Assembly (NCBI GenBank): GCA_012031975.1
Contig: JAAUSA010000004.1
Location: 1-62,633, forward strand
Length of the DNA stretch: 62,633 nucleotides
Source: Alkalinema sp. RU_4_3
GTDB taxonomy: Bacteria > Cyanobacteriota > Cyanobacteriia > Leptolyngbyales > Leptolyngbyaceae
Direction: 5' to 3'
Part shown: positions 1-8,455 of the stretch, piece by piece
Layout of the letters: each line of letters opens with the position of its first letter
How positions within the stretch are numbered: the stretch's first letter is position 1
Translations under genes and position numbers: made by a program
Notes under the pieces: model-generated
What the model was told of the DNA's origin: nothing
Database searches by the model: none
What the model saw: the letters and a program-made list of their open reading frames with translations, nothing else

Positions 1-37
1 AAGTGTTGGAGATTCGAGGGTTTGAGGGTTTGGGGTT

Positions 38-592
38 TCAGGTTGGCGGGCGATCGGGGTTTCTGAATGGACGGTTTGGGTCGGGGGGGGGATCGCCCCC
101 TAGCCCCCCAAGTTGGGGGGAGCCGAGCCGTAGAGCCTGGTTCAAAGTCCCCCAAACTTGGGGGGATTTAGGGGGGCCAGCTACTGCCATTGCGATCGGC
201 TGACTTACGATCGCCCCCTGCGGACTCCGACGAATCCGAAAGGTCTGGGTTGTGGTTTCCTGCACTGGAGAGGGAACCGCGACTTCGCCTTGGCGCGATA
301 TCTGTGGGGTTTGGACAGAGGGCTCTGGAATCGGAGAGGACGATCGACGCCCAAACGCCTTTACCAATTCACCATCCGCTGGGCCGATCGCTTCCTTCCG
401 CTGCAAACGATGGCCAAGCGTCTGTAGGGAAGTGGTTTGCGTTGTGCGTTGGTATTTGGCGGCGATCACACTTGGCAGATTAAGTCGATTGCCCAGGTTC
501 GCCATCTGCGTAATGCCGGGCTCATGGCGATGCAGCGGCGTACGGTTGATCACGCCAGAGGGTGGTGGATTTTGGAGATCTTCTATTCCCAT
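38..592 (-). CDS. Putative proline-rich protein at the downstream end of the injection-system operon
   Basis: A 184-aa reading frame whose ATG overlaps the stop of the DUF6760 gene, as expected for translational coupling. The first half looks protein-like, with mixed polar residues and a stretch rich in Pro, Ser and Gln around residues 80-115. The last 60 residues run through an inverted DNA repeat (91-178) and are rich in Gly and Pro, so the true C-terminus may differ or be repeat-derived. I do not recognise a family. Position and strand suggest an accessory component of the contractile injection system, but the frame could be fortuitous. Confidence 0.35.
   Translation of the reverse strand: MGIEDLQNPPPSGVINRTPLHRHEPGITQMANLGNRLNLPSVIAAKYQRTTQTTSLQTLGHRLQRKEAIGPADGELVKAFGRRSSSPIPEPSVQTPQISRQGEVAVPSPVQETTTQTFRIRRSPQGAIVSQPIAMAVAGPPKSPQVWGTLNQALRLGSPQLGGLGGDPPPDPNRPFRNPDRPPT
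91..178. repeat. Cyanobacterial intergenic palindromic repeat with G/C-run arms
   Basis: Two near-palindromic blocks of C runs, AACTTGG or AAGTTGG, then G runs lie side by side (91-120 and 139-178). The second has the form TTCAAAGTCCC, stem, GGGATTTAGGG, a layout common to dispersed repeats in cyanobacterial genomes. A relative with the same ends but a different stem lies at 52587-52630 between chlL and chlN. Both blocks would fold as strong hairpins in RNA. Confidence 0.7.
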
Positions 593-759
593 GGGGATTG
601 TCCCTCCGGATGATTGAGTCGCTGATTAATTTGGGCGGTTTCGGCCACCCATTGCTGGCGTTCGCCATGGGGCAGATTCATTAGATCTCCGTGGCCCCAA
701 TGCATGTAATAGGCAAGGTAGGCTACCTCCTCGTAGAGCCGATCGATCGGGTAGCCAAT
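583..759 (-). CDS. DUF6760 family small protein of the contractile injection system
   Basis: A 58-aa frame directly after the tail-assembly gene. It has no ATG near its 5' end. Initiation would be at ATT (759-757) or ATA (762-760), overlapping the TAA of the upstream gene (761-759), so translation is probably coupled. The protein begins I-G-Y-P-I-D-R-L-Y-E-E-V, then A-Y-Y-M-H-W-G-H, L-M-N-L-P-H and ERQQWV, the hallmarks I know from DUF6760 proteins in cyanobacterial injection-system loci. Its precise role in the particle is unknown. The non-ATG start makes it easy to miss. Confidence 0.75.
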   Translation of the reverse strand: MGYPIDRLYEEVAYLAYYMHWGHGDLMNLPHGERQQWVAETAQINQRLNHPEGQSPWE

Positions 760-1121
760 TATTCCCCCGGTGGATCGAGCATCATTTCAAAGGCTTTCTC
801 GCAGTGGGGGCATTGGACTTGCAGCGATCGGCCCAGTCCACCGTTAATCCGATTGTACAGGTCCTGTAAATAGGCCAGATCGGCGGCAAATAGTCCCTCG
901 ATGGTTTTGGGATTAATGGCTTCGATGGCACCCAATTGCACGACCACTCGCGATAGTAAAATCACGATTAAATAGGCGGGATTGCCTTGGACTCGGGGAT
1001 CCTTGAGGGGCAGGATTTCGTCGGCGGCGGTGGCCAAACGCATGGTGCCCTCGCGGTGGAGGTTGCCTTCGCTATCCACGAAGCCCATGGGTAATGTAAA
1101 GGGGTGTTCGATCTGGAGCAT
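759..1121 (-). CDS. Phage tail assembly-like protein of a contractile injection system
   Basis: A 120-aa protein that begins with a proposed beta-sheet segment (LQIEHPFTLPMGF), followed by a REGTMRLATAADEI motif. This pattern is seen in small tail-assembly proteins encoded directly after the tube gene in extracellular contractile injection systems and T4-like tails. Near the end a C-P-H-C pair (residues 105-108) resembles half of a zinc ribbon. The gene starts 3 nt after the tube gene stop, and its own stop overlaps the next gene, so the three form a tight operon. The family assignment comes from context plus N-terminal similarity; the molecular function is inferred to be chaperoning tube or baseplate assembly. 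Confidence 0.75.
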   Translation of the reverse strand: MLQIEHPFTLPMGFVDSEGNLHREGTMRLATAADEILPLKDPRVQGNPAYLIVILLSRVVVQLGAIEAINPKTIEGLFAADLAYLQDLYNRINGGLGRSLQVQCPHCEKAFEMMLDPPGE

Positions 1122-1124
1122 AAA

Positions 1125-1550
1125 TCAAGCGCGTTGCATTCGTTCGCAGCTAACGGTGAGGGTATCTATGGCGATGTCGTTGCCCTTAGCGTTAAAACTA
1201 GGGGCTGTGTATTTACTGGGCCAGGCCCCGAAGAAGTTCCAGCGCACTTTTTCCTGGCCTTTGTCGTCGAGGATGACGACGGAGCCGTTTTTACGTTGGA
1301 GTTCGCCATTGAGGGCGGCGAGGTGCCAGTCGTAGAGTTCGCGGGAATCGGTGACGCCCCATTTGAGGGTGATGTCGGGGTATTTGGCCATGCCGGGGAG
1401 TTTGCGAGCGCTGGTGGGATCGCCCCCTTCGCGGTATTCGATGACTTGGACTTCGGAGCCGAAGCCGCTGCATTCGGAGAATCCGGCTTGGACGAGGCCA
1501 TCTATTTCGACGAGGAAGCGATAGTTTTTGTAGGGATCTTGACGTGGCAT
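1125..1550 (-). CDS. Contractile injection system inner tube protein (gp19-like)
   Basis: A 141-aa protein of the phage tail tube (T4 gp19-like) family, the usual length. The diagnostic N-terminus reads DPYKNYRFLVEIDG, followed by FSECSGF and the ITLKWGVTDSRELYDW segment, with a C-terminal LTVSCERMQ strand. Hexamers of this protein stack to make the rigid tube driven into a target when the sheath contracts. It lies 106 nt downstream of the sheath gene on the same strand, and the gap holds a G/C-rich inverted repeat that might tune tube versus sheath expression. No truncation or frameshift is seen. Confidence 0.93.
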   Translation of the reverse strand: MPRQDPYKNYRFLVEIDGLVQAGFSECSGFGSEVQVIEYREGGDPTSARKLPGMAKYPDITLKWGVTDSRELYDWHLAALNGELQRKNGSVVILDDKGQEKVRWNFFGAWPSKYTAPSFNAKGNDIAIDTLTVSCERMQRA

Positions 1551-1656
1551 AGGAGTTTCGTGGGTAGTGGTTTAGTTGGCGGAAGAGGCCCCCAACCCCC
1601 TTTCTTGAATGCCTGAAAGGCTATATACTGGGGGCTATGAACTGGGTGGGATGGTG

Positions 1657-2814
1657 TTAGCTGCCTGTGGTTTGTTGGATGCGGAAGATCACGAATTCGG
1701 CGGGTTTGACGATCGCCACCCCGATCTCCGTGACAACTTGACCCAGTTCCCGCAGTTGCGGCGGGTTTGTGTCCTTATCGCATTTGACAAAATAGGCCTG
1801 TTTTGCCGTTTCACCAAACAATGCTCCGGCTTGCCATTGGGTTAGGAGGAAATCGTCGATCGTCCGGGAAATCCGCTGCCAGAGAGCGGGACTGTTGGGT
1901 TCAAACACTACCCATTGGGTGCCGTCATCAATGGATTCCCGCAGGAAATTCATCAGCCGCCTCGTACTAATATAGCGAAACTCCGCCGCGCCATCATCGG
2001 CCATCGTACGCCCTCCCCAAACCTTCACGGCCCCGTTGAAACTCCGAATAGCATTAATGCTTTCAGGGTTGAGGCCATCCTGCATGGCTTTACTAATTGG
2101 TTTACTGGTGTCGAGCGCTCCCAATAGAACTTCGTTAGCGGGTGCTTTAAACACACCTCTGGCCCCATCGCTTCTGGAATACATCCCGGCAATATGGCCA
2201 CTGGGGGGTAGGACGATCGCCGCCTGAGTCACGGGATCGAACACCTTAATCCAAGGATAGTAAAGGGCCGCATAGCTGGCTTCCTTGCTGCGTCCCACGG
2301 GGCGAATGGTGGAGATTTCCCCAGGGCCTGCACTTTCTACGCCATCGAGAATCGCGAAGCGATCCTGCATTTTGGCACAGTGGTTAATCAGGGCCGTATG
2401 TTGAACGTTAGTAATTGCGCCGGGCACAGCGACAAGGGTGATCTCATCGATCGCCTCGAACTTCTCCAACTCTTCCGCTGGTGTGGTCAGATCAGTTTCC
2501 TCTGCCACCCGCAACACCCAACTGCGCGTTCCACCATTATTGAAGAACCCATAGACAGCCAATGCCAGAGTTTTATTCCCAGCTTGAATATCTCCGAATT
2601 GACTCTTGAATTCCTCCCAGCTTGTGATGAGCTGGGGAACACTCGCCGCTGCAACTGTGAGTTTTTCATTGGGCTTTCCAGGTTTTGGCGGCATGTCCAC
2701 GGTATTGGCCACCACCCCAATAAAGCCTGCAATACTAGTACCCACACCGGATATGGGCCTAGCCGCTGGGGGAATTTCTTCGACGTATACGCCGGGGGAA
2801 AGATAGGTCGGCAT
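1657..2814 (-). CDS. Contractile injection system tail sheath protein
   Basis: A 385-aa tail sheath protein. The N-terminus reads PTYLSPGVYVEEIPPAARPI, the standard sheath opening that forms the inter-subunit handshake, followed by GVGTSIAGFIGVV. The C-terminus (QWVVFEPNSPALWQRI, then LREL and IAIVKPAEFVIFRIQQ) matches the conserved sheath C-terminal domain that packs on the tube. The length fits the short sheaths of cyanobacterial and related extracellular systems. It is preceded 15 nt upstream by the DUF4255 gene and followed by the tube gene. In cyanobacteria such particles have been reported anchored at thylakoids; location here is not visible from sequence. Confidence 0.95.
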   Translation of the reverse strand: MPTYLSPGVYVEEIPPAARPISGVGTSIAGFIGVVANTVDMPPKPGKPNEKLTVAAASVPQLITSWEEFKSQFGDIQAGNKTLALAVYGFFNNGGTRSWVLRVAEETDLTTPAEELEKFEAIDEITLVAVPGAITNVQHTALINHCAKMQDRFAILDGVESAGPGEISTIRPVGRSKEASYAALYYPWIKVFDPVTQAAIVLPPSGHIAGMYSRSDGARGVFKAPANEVLLGALDTSKPISKAMQDGLNPESINAIRSFNGAVKVWGGRTMADDGAAEFRYISTRRLMNFLRESIDDGTQWVVFEPNSPALWQRISRTIDDFLLTQWQAGALFGETAKQAYFVKCDKDTNPPQLRELGQVVTEIGVAIVKPAEFVIFRIQQTTGS

Positions 2815-2829
2815 CTTGTAGAGGTCTCC

Positions 2830-3633
2830 TTAAAGACGAATGTTGTAGCTGTCATTGCGAATTCCCGGCACCGTGATCGCCACATTACGGCTAGGGGCAT
2901 TGGGCGGTCGGATTTGCAGGGTATAGGACCCAGACGGGATCGCCCCTAAGCGATAGCGACCCTCACCATTTGTGGTGGTGGTGAGGTTGCGTTCGGGAAT
3001 GGCGATCGCTGCATTCAAAACAGGTTCATTAGCCGCGTTCGTAATCTTGCCGCCAATTTGGAAGCTCTCCCCATCCAACCCAATTTTGTGGCTGGTCGTA
3101 AGGGGAAAGGTGAGCGGTGCGATCGTTTCAAGACTAATAGTAGCGCTCACGGTCAGGGAGGCCCGCAGGGGCGTACCGAGGGCCGACCAGAATTCCGCTG
3201 GATTTTTCAACCCATCGATCGCCGTAACCAATAGAGGTACCGCTGGCTTTTGCTCCCGCAGACTCCCCTGACAAAACGCCTCCGGAATCACCCCATAGCG
3301 CCCAAACACCTGCAACACCTGACTCAGCAGCCGATGCTCCTGGAGAATCACTTCCGCTCCGCCCACGGGCCAAGCGGTCACCAAATAGGTGCAGGCCAAA
3401 CGCATGGGGGCAGGCCGAAGATTCGCCTGGGTATTGAGGCGATCGAGGTCGAATTCGCTATTGCGCAGTTCGAGGTTTTCGCGAATGTCGTAGAGGAATA
3501 GATCGATCGCGGTTTGTTGGGGATTAAATTGGCCTGTGGGGCGATCGAATAGGATTTGGGCGGCTGCCAGATCAGGCGGTAGACCGGGCTGCGTCAACAG
3601 TGCCTGGAGGGTTTGACTGAGATCGCGAATCAT
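2830..3633 (-). CDS. DUF4255 (Pvc16-like) cap protein with C-terminal carboxypeptidase-regulatory-like domain
   Basis: A 267-aa protein. Residues 1-190 show the DUF4255 pattern: MIRDLSQTLQALL, FDRPTGQF, TAIDLFLYDIRENLELRNSE, then RLACTYLVTAWP and E-H-R-L-L-S-Q-V-L-Q. Residues about 195-267 form a separate beta-sandwich with GKITNAANEPV and GEGRYRLGAIPSGSYTLQIRPP, typical of carboxypeptidase regulatory-like domains. DUF4255 proteins are tube-terminating or cap components of extracellular contractile injection systems. It is the first gene of the visible operon. Upstream on this strand lies an AT-rich TATATATA stretch (about 3643-3656) that could contain the promoter -10 region. Confidence 0.88.
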   Translation of the reverse strand: MIRDLSQTLQALLTQPGLPPDLAAAQILFDRPTGQFNPQQTAIDLFLYDIRENLELRNSEFDLDRLNTQANLRPAPMRLACTYLVTAWPVGGAEVILQEHRLLSQVLQVFGRYGVIPEAFCQGSLREQKPAVPLLVTAIDGLKNPAEFWSALGTPLRASLTVSATISLETIAPLTFPLTTSHKIGLDGESFQIGGKITNAANEPVLNAAIAIPERNLTTTTNGEGRYRLGAIPSGSYTLQIRPPNAPSRNVAITVPGIRNDSYNIRL

Positions 3634-3919
3634 AGAGCTGATGCATATATATATAGTGTGAAGCGGAGGGCATGAATTTGATCGCGAAACGATCTGTGAT
3701 TAGGGCTGATGGTTGCCATAATCTAAGAAGAACCAGTAGATCTCATTTTTAACAAGGACTCAACTAGCAGCTTCTATAGTTGTCATTACTCTTACTGTGA
3801 TACCGCAATCGATCGGGCGCGGTTAATTTTGTAACAAACTGAAAGAAATGATCTAGTTCTTGAGAGAGGGTTCGTTGTTGCAAGCAAAGTTTGATTTGGT
3901 ATTAGCACCCAATCACAAC

Positions 3920-3953
3920 AAAAAGCCTCCCAAATAGATTTGGAAGGCTTTTT
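3920..3953 (-). terminator. Intrinsic terminator downstream of sigC
   Basis: An inverted repeat AAAAAGCCTCC(C)AAAT / ATTTGGAAGGCTTTTT with a 2-nt centre and one mismatch, ending in a T run on either strand. It lies 15 nt past the sigC stop (3969) and ahead of the divergently placed injection-system promoter region, so it most likely ends sigC transcription. The remaining intergenic DNA (3634-3919) holds no gene that I can see. Confidence 0.75.
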
Positions 3954-3968
3954 ATCGATGAAGAAACT

Positions 3969-5201
3969 CTACAGAGCTTCTAGGTAATCCCGAACCCGAT
4001 TCCGTCGCTTCGGCTGGCGCAACTTCTGGAGCGCCTTCGCTTCAATCTGGCGCACCCGCTCACGGGAAAGATCGAGCGCCCTGCCAATTTCCGCCAAGGA
4101 GTAAGGCTGACCAAAACCCAGACCAAACCGCATCTGAATCACATCCCGTTCGCGATCGGTCAGCTCCGCCATCAAGGACATCAAATCCTTGCGCAAAGAT
4201 TCCCGTGTCAGCAGCTCCTCTGGGGTAATGTCTTCCGTTTCCAAAAGATCGCCCAGCTCCGTATCCTTCTCCTGGCCAACCTTCGTCTCCAGGGACACAG
4301 CTCTCGGCACCTTCAGCAGGACTTCCCGCACCTGGGCCGGGGTCATATCCAGCTCCAACCCGATATCTTCGATCGAAGCCGTACGGCCCTTCTCCTGGGA
4401 AATCTTGCGCTGGGCCTTCTTGATTTTGTTGAGCTTTTCTGTCACATGGACCGGGAGACGGATGGTCCGGCTTTGGGTGGCGATCGCCCGCGTAATACCC
4501 TGGCGAATCCACCAGTAGGCATAGGTACTAAATCGATAGCCCTTCGTCGGATCGAATTTCTCCACCGCCCGCTCCAGACCGAGCGTGCCCTCTTGGATCA
4601 GATCCAGGAGTTCCAGCCCTCGGTTTTGGTACTTCTTGGCGACAGAAACCACAAGGCGCAGGTTGGCCTTGATCATATGTTCCTTCGCCCGAAGACCCAG
4701 TTGCTCAGTGGTTTCTAGTTCTTCGATCGGCAAATTAACCAGCTTGGCCCATTGCTGACGGCCCGCTGCCAAACTCGGCTTCAGGAGCGCCACTTCGACC
4801 TTAGCTTCCTCGGCCCAGCGTTCTAGGGAAGGACGGTGGCCCAGAATTGAAGTGAGACGATCGCGAGCGACCATCACCTCCACGTAGCGTTGAATAATCG
4901 GGTCGCCCGCAATGGCCGCCCGATCCCGCTCCTCCTGGAGGCGCATATAGCGCTGCACACGCTGAGCTTCCGTCACCTCCTCATCCCGACCCAAGAGTTG
5001 GACACGGCCAATTTCCTGGAGGTAGATTCGCACCAAATCAGTCGTACGCTTAGCTTGGTTACGGCCATTGCCGACTTCAGCTTCTAATTCGGCGAAATCC
5101 GCCGTCAGATCGAAGTCAGGTACCGAACCGATCGGATCAAAGCCAGGCGACTCGAAGGCCGGGGCATCAAATTGTTGAGCGTCAAAACGAAGGTCATCCA
5201 T
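3969..5201 (-). CDS. sigC: RNA polymerase group 2 sigma factor, SigC-like
   Basis: A sigma-70 protein of 410 aa from the MDDLRFDAQ start; an upstream in-frame ATG at 5255 would add 18 unconserved residues. Region 1.2 is TTDLVRIYLQEIGRV. Region 2 carries ANLRLVVSVAKKYQNRG, DLIQEGTLGL and the -10 recognition helix FSTYAYWWIRQGITRAI. Region 3 follows, and region 4 ends with the HTH SLAEIGRALDLSRERVRQIEAKALQKLR. The R-N-R-V-R-D-Y-L-E-A-L tail and the GRDEEVTEAQRVQRYMRL segment match what I recall of cyanobacterial SigC rather than primary SigA. SigC is a non-essential sigma factor linked to carbon, nitrogen and heat responses. It appears monocistronic, with the terminator at 3920-3953. Confidence 0.88.
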   Translation of the reverse strand: MDDLRFDAQQFDAPAFESPGFDPIGSVPDFDLTADFAELEAEVGNGRNQAKRTTDLVRIYLQEIGRVQLLGRDEEVTEAQRVQRYMRLQEERDRAAIAGDPIIQRYVEVMVARDRLTSILGHRPSLERWAEEAKVEVALLKPSLAAGRQQWAKLVNLPIEELETTEQLGLRAKEHMIKANLRLVVSVAKKYQNRGLELLDLIQEGTLGLERAVEKFDPTKGYRFSTYAYWWIRQGITRAIATQSRTIRLPVHVTEKLNKIKKAQRKISQEKGRTASIEDIGLELDMTPAQVREVLLKVPRAVSLETKVGQEKDTELGDLLETEDITPEELLTRESLRKDLMSLMAELTDRERDVIQMRFGLGFGQPYSLAEIGRALDLSRERVRQIEAKALQKLRQPKRRNRVRDYLEAL

Positions 5202-5573
5202 AGGGAAAAAAATCTCGTAGTCTGCGAGCACGCAACCGTTTCGCAGGTAGACCAAGTTTTCCTGCTGCTAGTTTAGTGTGCCCAGATTTGCTGTCTGCTG
5301 AACAGAAACCCCGAATTACTAAGCTAAGCAACAACACACGAGGCGGAATCAGCTCATAAAAACGAATCTAAGAGCAAGATAACTAATGGTTTCTCCACCA
5401 ATACGATGGCCCTATCAGGATAGTTCCCCGTAAACCGAGGGCCTGATTCGGCCAACTGGCGGATAGAAGGATCTACATCCCCCAAGAGGCGTATTCCTAA
5501 AAGAAATGTTCCTAGTTGTTAGATAAGTTTGAAGTAGGGGTAGTTATGCAGAGGTTACGCCTCAAGCAACGAT
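5202..5573. other. Intergenic region between sigC and gpsA
   Basis: 372 bp without a supportable gene. Its left side should hold the sigC promoter and 5' leader, and its right side the 3' end of the lipA-gpsA transcript. I see no clear terminator hairpin or operator. Confidence 0.5.
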
Positions 5574-6491
5574 TTAGATCTCTGCCTTACTATCGCGCCG
5601 CATCAGTTCTTCCAGGGCCATCTGGGGCGTGACTTGGCCCCGAAGTAGGCGGGACACTTGGGTGGCGATCGGCAGCTCGATGCCCTGGCGATCGGCCACG
5701 GTCAGCAAAACTTCGGTGGTATTCACCCCTTCTGCGGTCCCTTTGAGGGCGGCCATGACTTCGGCTAGCGTACGCCCCTGGGCAAGACCGTAGCCTACTT
5801 GGTAGTTCCGGCTCAGGGCACTACTACAGGTGGCCATCAGGTCCCCTAGACCCGACAAACCATAAAAGGTCTCAGGCTTTGCGCCCCAGTGGATCCCCAA
5901 CCGAATCATTTCGGCCAGCCCCCGCGTTACAAGAGCGGACTTGGCATTGGTTCCGAGGTTCAGACCATCGCAGGCCCCGACGGCGATCGCCATCACATTC
6001 TTCAGGGTGCCACCCAATTCCACCCCCAACCGATCGCCATTGGTATAAACTCGAAACCGCCTCGAAGCAAACAATTGCTGCACGATATCCACCGCCGGAT
6101 CCGCTCCACCGATTACACTGGCGGCGGGTTGGCGATCGGCGATTTCCTGGGAGAGGTTGGGGCCGGAGAGGACGGTGACGGGGTTTTGTGGGAAGGCGGC
6201 TTGCCAGATTTGGGAGGGGAGGCAGGGGAGCGCGGTGGGGGAATCTGGGGCGTCGAGTCCCTTGGTGGCCGAGAGGATGATGCAGGTGGGTTTGAGCATC
6301 GGGATTTGCTCAGAGAGGGCGCGGACGCCTTTCATGGAGACGGCGGAGAGTAGGACGTCGGCGCTGCCTGCAATTGTCGAAAGATCGAGGTTCGATCGCC
6401 GGGACCAAACCTGAACATCATGGCCATTTTCCACCAGCAGATCCGCCAGGGTCGATCCCCAGGCTCCGGCACCTAAGACGACGACCTTCAC
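5574..6491 (-). CDS. gpsA: NAD(P)-dependent glycerol-3-phosphate dehydrogenase
   Basis: Reduces dihydroxyacetone phosphate to sn-glycerol 3-phosphate for glycerolipid synthesis in the cytosol. The 305-aa protein has the N-terminal Rossmann motif [13 protein letters not shown], a second conserved block [10 protein letters not shown], and the C-terminal catalytic region [32 protein letters not shown] with the active-site Lys in [21 protein letters not shown] is also diagnostic. The start is GTG, and its first bases overlap the TGA of lipA (GTGA), so the two genes are translationally coupled. Length is at the short end of the usual range, and the N-terminal domain lacks a segment around residues 35-40, consistent with other cyanobacterial versions. 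Confidence 0.95.
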   Translation of the reverse strand: MKVVVLGAGAWGSTLADLLVENGHDVQVWSRRSNLDLSTIAGSADVLLSAVSMKGVRALSEQIPMLKPTCIILSATKGLDAPDSPTALPCLPSQIWQAAFPQNPVTVLSGPNLSQEIADRQPAASVIGGADPAVDIVQQLFASRRFRVYTNGDRLGVELGGTLKNVMAIAVGACDGLNLGTNAKSALVTRGLAEMIRLGIHWGAKPETFYGLSGLGDLMATCSSALSRNYQVGYGLAQGRTLAEVMAALKGTAEGVNTTEVLLTVADRQGIELPIATQVSRLLRGQVTPQMALEELMRRDSKAEI

Positions 6492-7374
6492 GCTATGGCC
6501 TCCCTGGACCGAGGATACTTGACCATCAGTTCCCGCACTTGCTCAGCATGGTAGGAACTGCGCGTCAGGGGCGAGGAAACAACCTGTAGGAAACCAATCT
6601 CTTCGCCATAGAGCCGCCAAGCCTCAAACTGCTCTGGGGTGACGAACTCCGCGACGCCAAGGTGTTTTTGGGTGGGCTGGAGGTACTGGCCAAGGGTGAG
6701 GATGTCGCAGTCTACGGCGCGCAGATCCCGCATGGCCTGGCGCACTTCGTCGTCGGTTTCACCGAGGCCCACCATGATGCCTGTTTTGGTGTAGACCCAG
6801 GGGGCGAGGGCACGGCTGCGTTGGAGGAGTTCGAGACTGCGCTGGTAGTCGCCCTGGGGACGGGTGCGACGGTAGAGGCGGGGGACGGTTTCGGTGTTGT
6901 GGTTCATCACCTCGGGGCGGGCGGTGAGGATGGTTTCTAGGGCCTGCCAGTTGCCGCAGAGGTCGGGGATGAGGACTTCGATCGTGGTCTTGGGGAGAGG
7001 CGGCGGACGCCTTCGATGCATTTGACGAATTGGCTGGCGCCGCCGTCGGGCAGGTCGTCTCGATTGACGGAGGTGATCACCACATGGTTTAGGTTCATGC
7101 GGCGGACGGCTTCGGCTAGGCGATCGGGTTCGGTGGGGTCTAGGGGCTGGGGTTTTTTCTCGAAGTCGATGTCGCAGTAGGGGCAGGCGCGGGTGCAGGC
7201 GGGTCCCATGATCAAGAAGGTGGCGGTCCCGGCTTGGAAGCATTCGCCGATGTTTGGGCAGGAGGCTTCTTCGCAGACGGTGTTGAGGGAGAGGTCGCGC
7301 AGGATGTCTTTGACGTTGCCGACGCGCTCCCACTGGGGGGCTTTGACTCTTAACCAATCTGGCTTGACGACCAC
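6488..7374 (-). CDS. lipA: Lipoyl synthase (interrupted by a 1-nt deletion)
   Basis: Radical-SAM enzyme that inserts two sulfurs into octanoyl groups on lipoyl domains. The N-terminal cluster [12 protein letters not shown] (auxiliary 4Fe-4S) and the radical-SAM motif CTRACPYC are intact, as are [22 protein letters not shown] and the C-terminal [11 protein letters not shown] serine region. The frame breaks near 6992-6995 (a run of four C on this strand). Restoring one C joins RRLSP to [10 protein letters not shown] and gives the expected protein of about 295 aa. Because both halves are perfectly conserved, I take this as a sequencing or assembly error. It is the first gene of the lipA-gpsA pair. 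Confidence 0.93.
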
Positions 7375-7693
7375 GGGGATGATGCCTCTTTTTGCTGGGA
7401 TTGCAGGTTTTCTATCTTAACAAGTTGGGGGCGGTGATTTGTTTGTAGGAGTGGATCCAATGTGTGGGGGATGGGCGGATGTTTTGTGGAAATTTGGGGC
7501 AATTGGTGTGGATAAACCCGATAAGGTAACTCTTAATTAAGTTTGCATCACACTCCCTCAATGTATATTCACCTGTTTTTAGGGGAAAGCTAAACTTGGA
7601 GCCTCTACTCAAGGCCGTTCAGCAGCCAGTTGCTCTAGAACTTGTAGGGCTGCTGCTGCGATATACTTAATATTTCTAGGGAAGCGTGCCGCA
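7375..7693. other. Divergent intergenic region lipA / HNH gene
   Basis: 319 bp between divergent genes, becoming AT-rich toward the HNH gene. No convincing gene is present. It should hold both promoters. I see no clear operator. Confidence 0.45.
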
Positions 7694-8455
7694 ATGAGTA
7701 AAAAATCATATGATACGAAGGTGACAAATTCTCTCGTTGCTCGGCTTATCTGTGAAATTTTTGACGAAACGAAGACATGGGTAACAGGAAGGGAAATTGG
7801 GACGCGAATTTTGGCTGATGCTGAAGGCAAGAAGTGTATAGAATACACGCACTTAAAAAATCCAAAGCCAAAACTGTCTAGTATTCCGCCTGAATATATT
7901 CGGCACTTCAGTCGGATGTTCGAGGAAACTGAATGGCCTACTTACATTGAGCGCGATAAGCCCAAAGCATCCTACATCTACAGACCGATAAGTAACGAAC
8001 ATAACAAATTTATAGACGAATTAAAAATAAAAGCCTTACCACTCAGTAAAATGGGAAGAAAATTACAGGAAGCCGCAAAGACACCAACGGCATCAGATAT
8101 TGAAGAAATAGACGGAAACGGCCACAAATATGGTGAAGTATATAGAATTCTGCGCGATACAGATATTGCGAGGGAAGTTAAACAGTTGCACGATTATAAA
8201 TGCCAAATCTGTGGTGAAACAATAGATTTAGGTAGCGGCAAGTTTTACGCCGAAGCCCATCATATTCGCCCCATAGGTCGGCCACATTTTGGCCCTGATG
8301 TAAAGGGGAATTTGATCTGCGTCTGTCCATACCACCACGTATTACTCGACTATGGCGTGATATCTATTGATATTAATCAACTTCGTATCAACAGATATCA
8401 TAGGATAGAAGGTACATACGTAGACTACCACAACACCGATATTTTGAAATCGTAA
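7694..8455 (+). CDS. HNH endonuclease domain protein
   Basis: A 253-aa protein with a C-terminal HNH nuclease domain. Visible are C170-x2-C173, then A-E-A-H-H-I-R-P (H189, H190), G-N-L-I-C-V-C-P-Y-H-H with N206, and C211-x2-H214. This gives a zinc-bracketed beta-beta-alpha-Me active site. Residues 1-165 are unrecognised and probably specify DNA recognition; they include a segment (TWVTGREIGTRIL) that may form a helix-turn-helix. The gene is clearly AT-richer than its neighbours and poor in HIP1 sites, a sign of recent acquisition. It stands alone without a methylase, so it could be a solitary defence nuclease or a methylation-dependent restriction enzyme. Function is inferred. Confidence 0.85.
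   Translation: MSKKSYDTKVTNSLVARLICEIFDETKTWVTGREIGTRILADAEGKKCIEYTHLKNPKPKLSSIPPEYIRHFSRMFEETEWPTYIERDKPKASYIYRPISNEHNKFIDELKIKALPLSKMGRKLQEAAKTPTASDIEEIDGNGHKYGEVYRILRDTDIAREVKQLHDYKCQICGETIDLGSGKFYAEAHHIRPIGRPHFGPDVKGNLICVCPYHHVLLDYGVISIDINQLRINRYHRIEGTYVDYHNTDILKS

Noticed and set aside
139-178. TTCAAA near G/C runs, resembling a tRNA T-loop
   Set aside because: The surrounding sequence cannot form a tRNA cloverleaf and fits a dispersed palindromic repeat.
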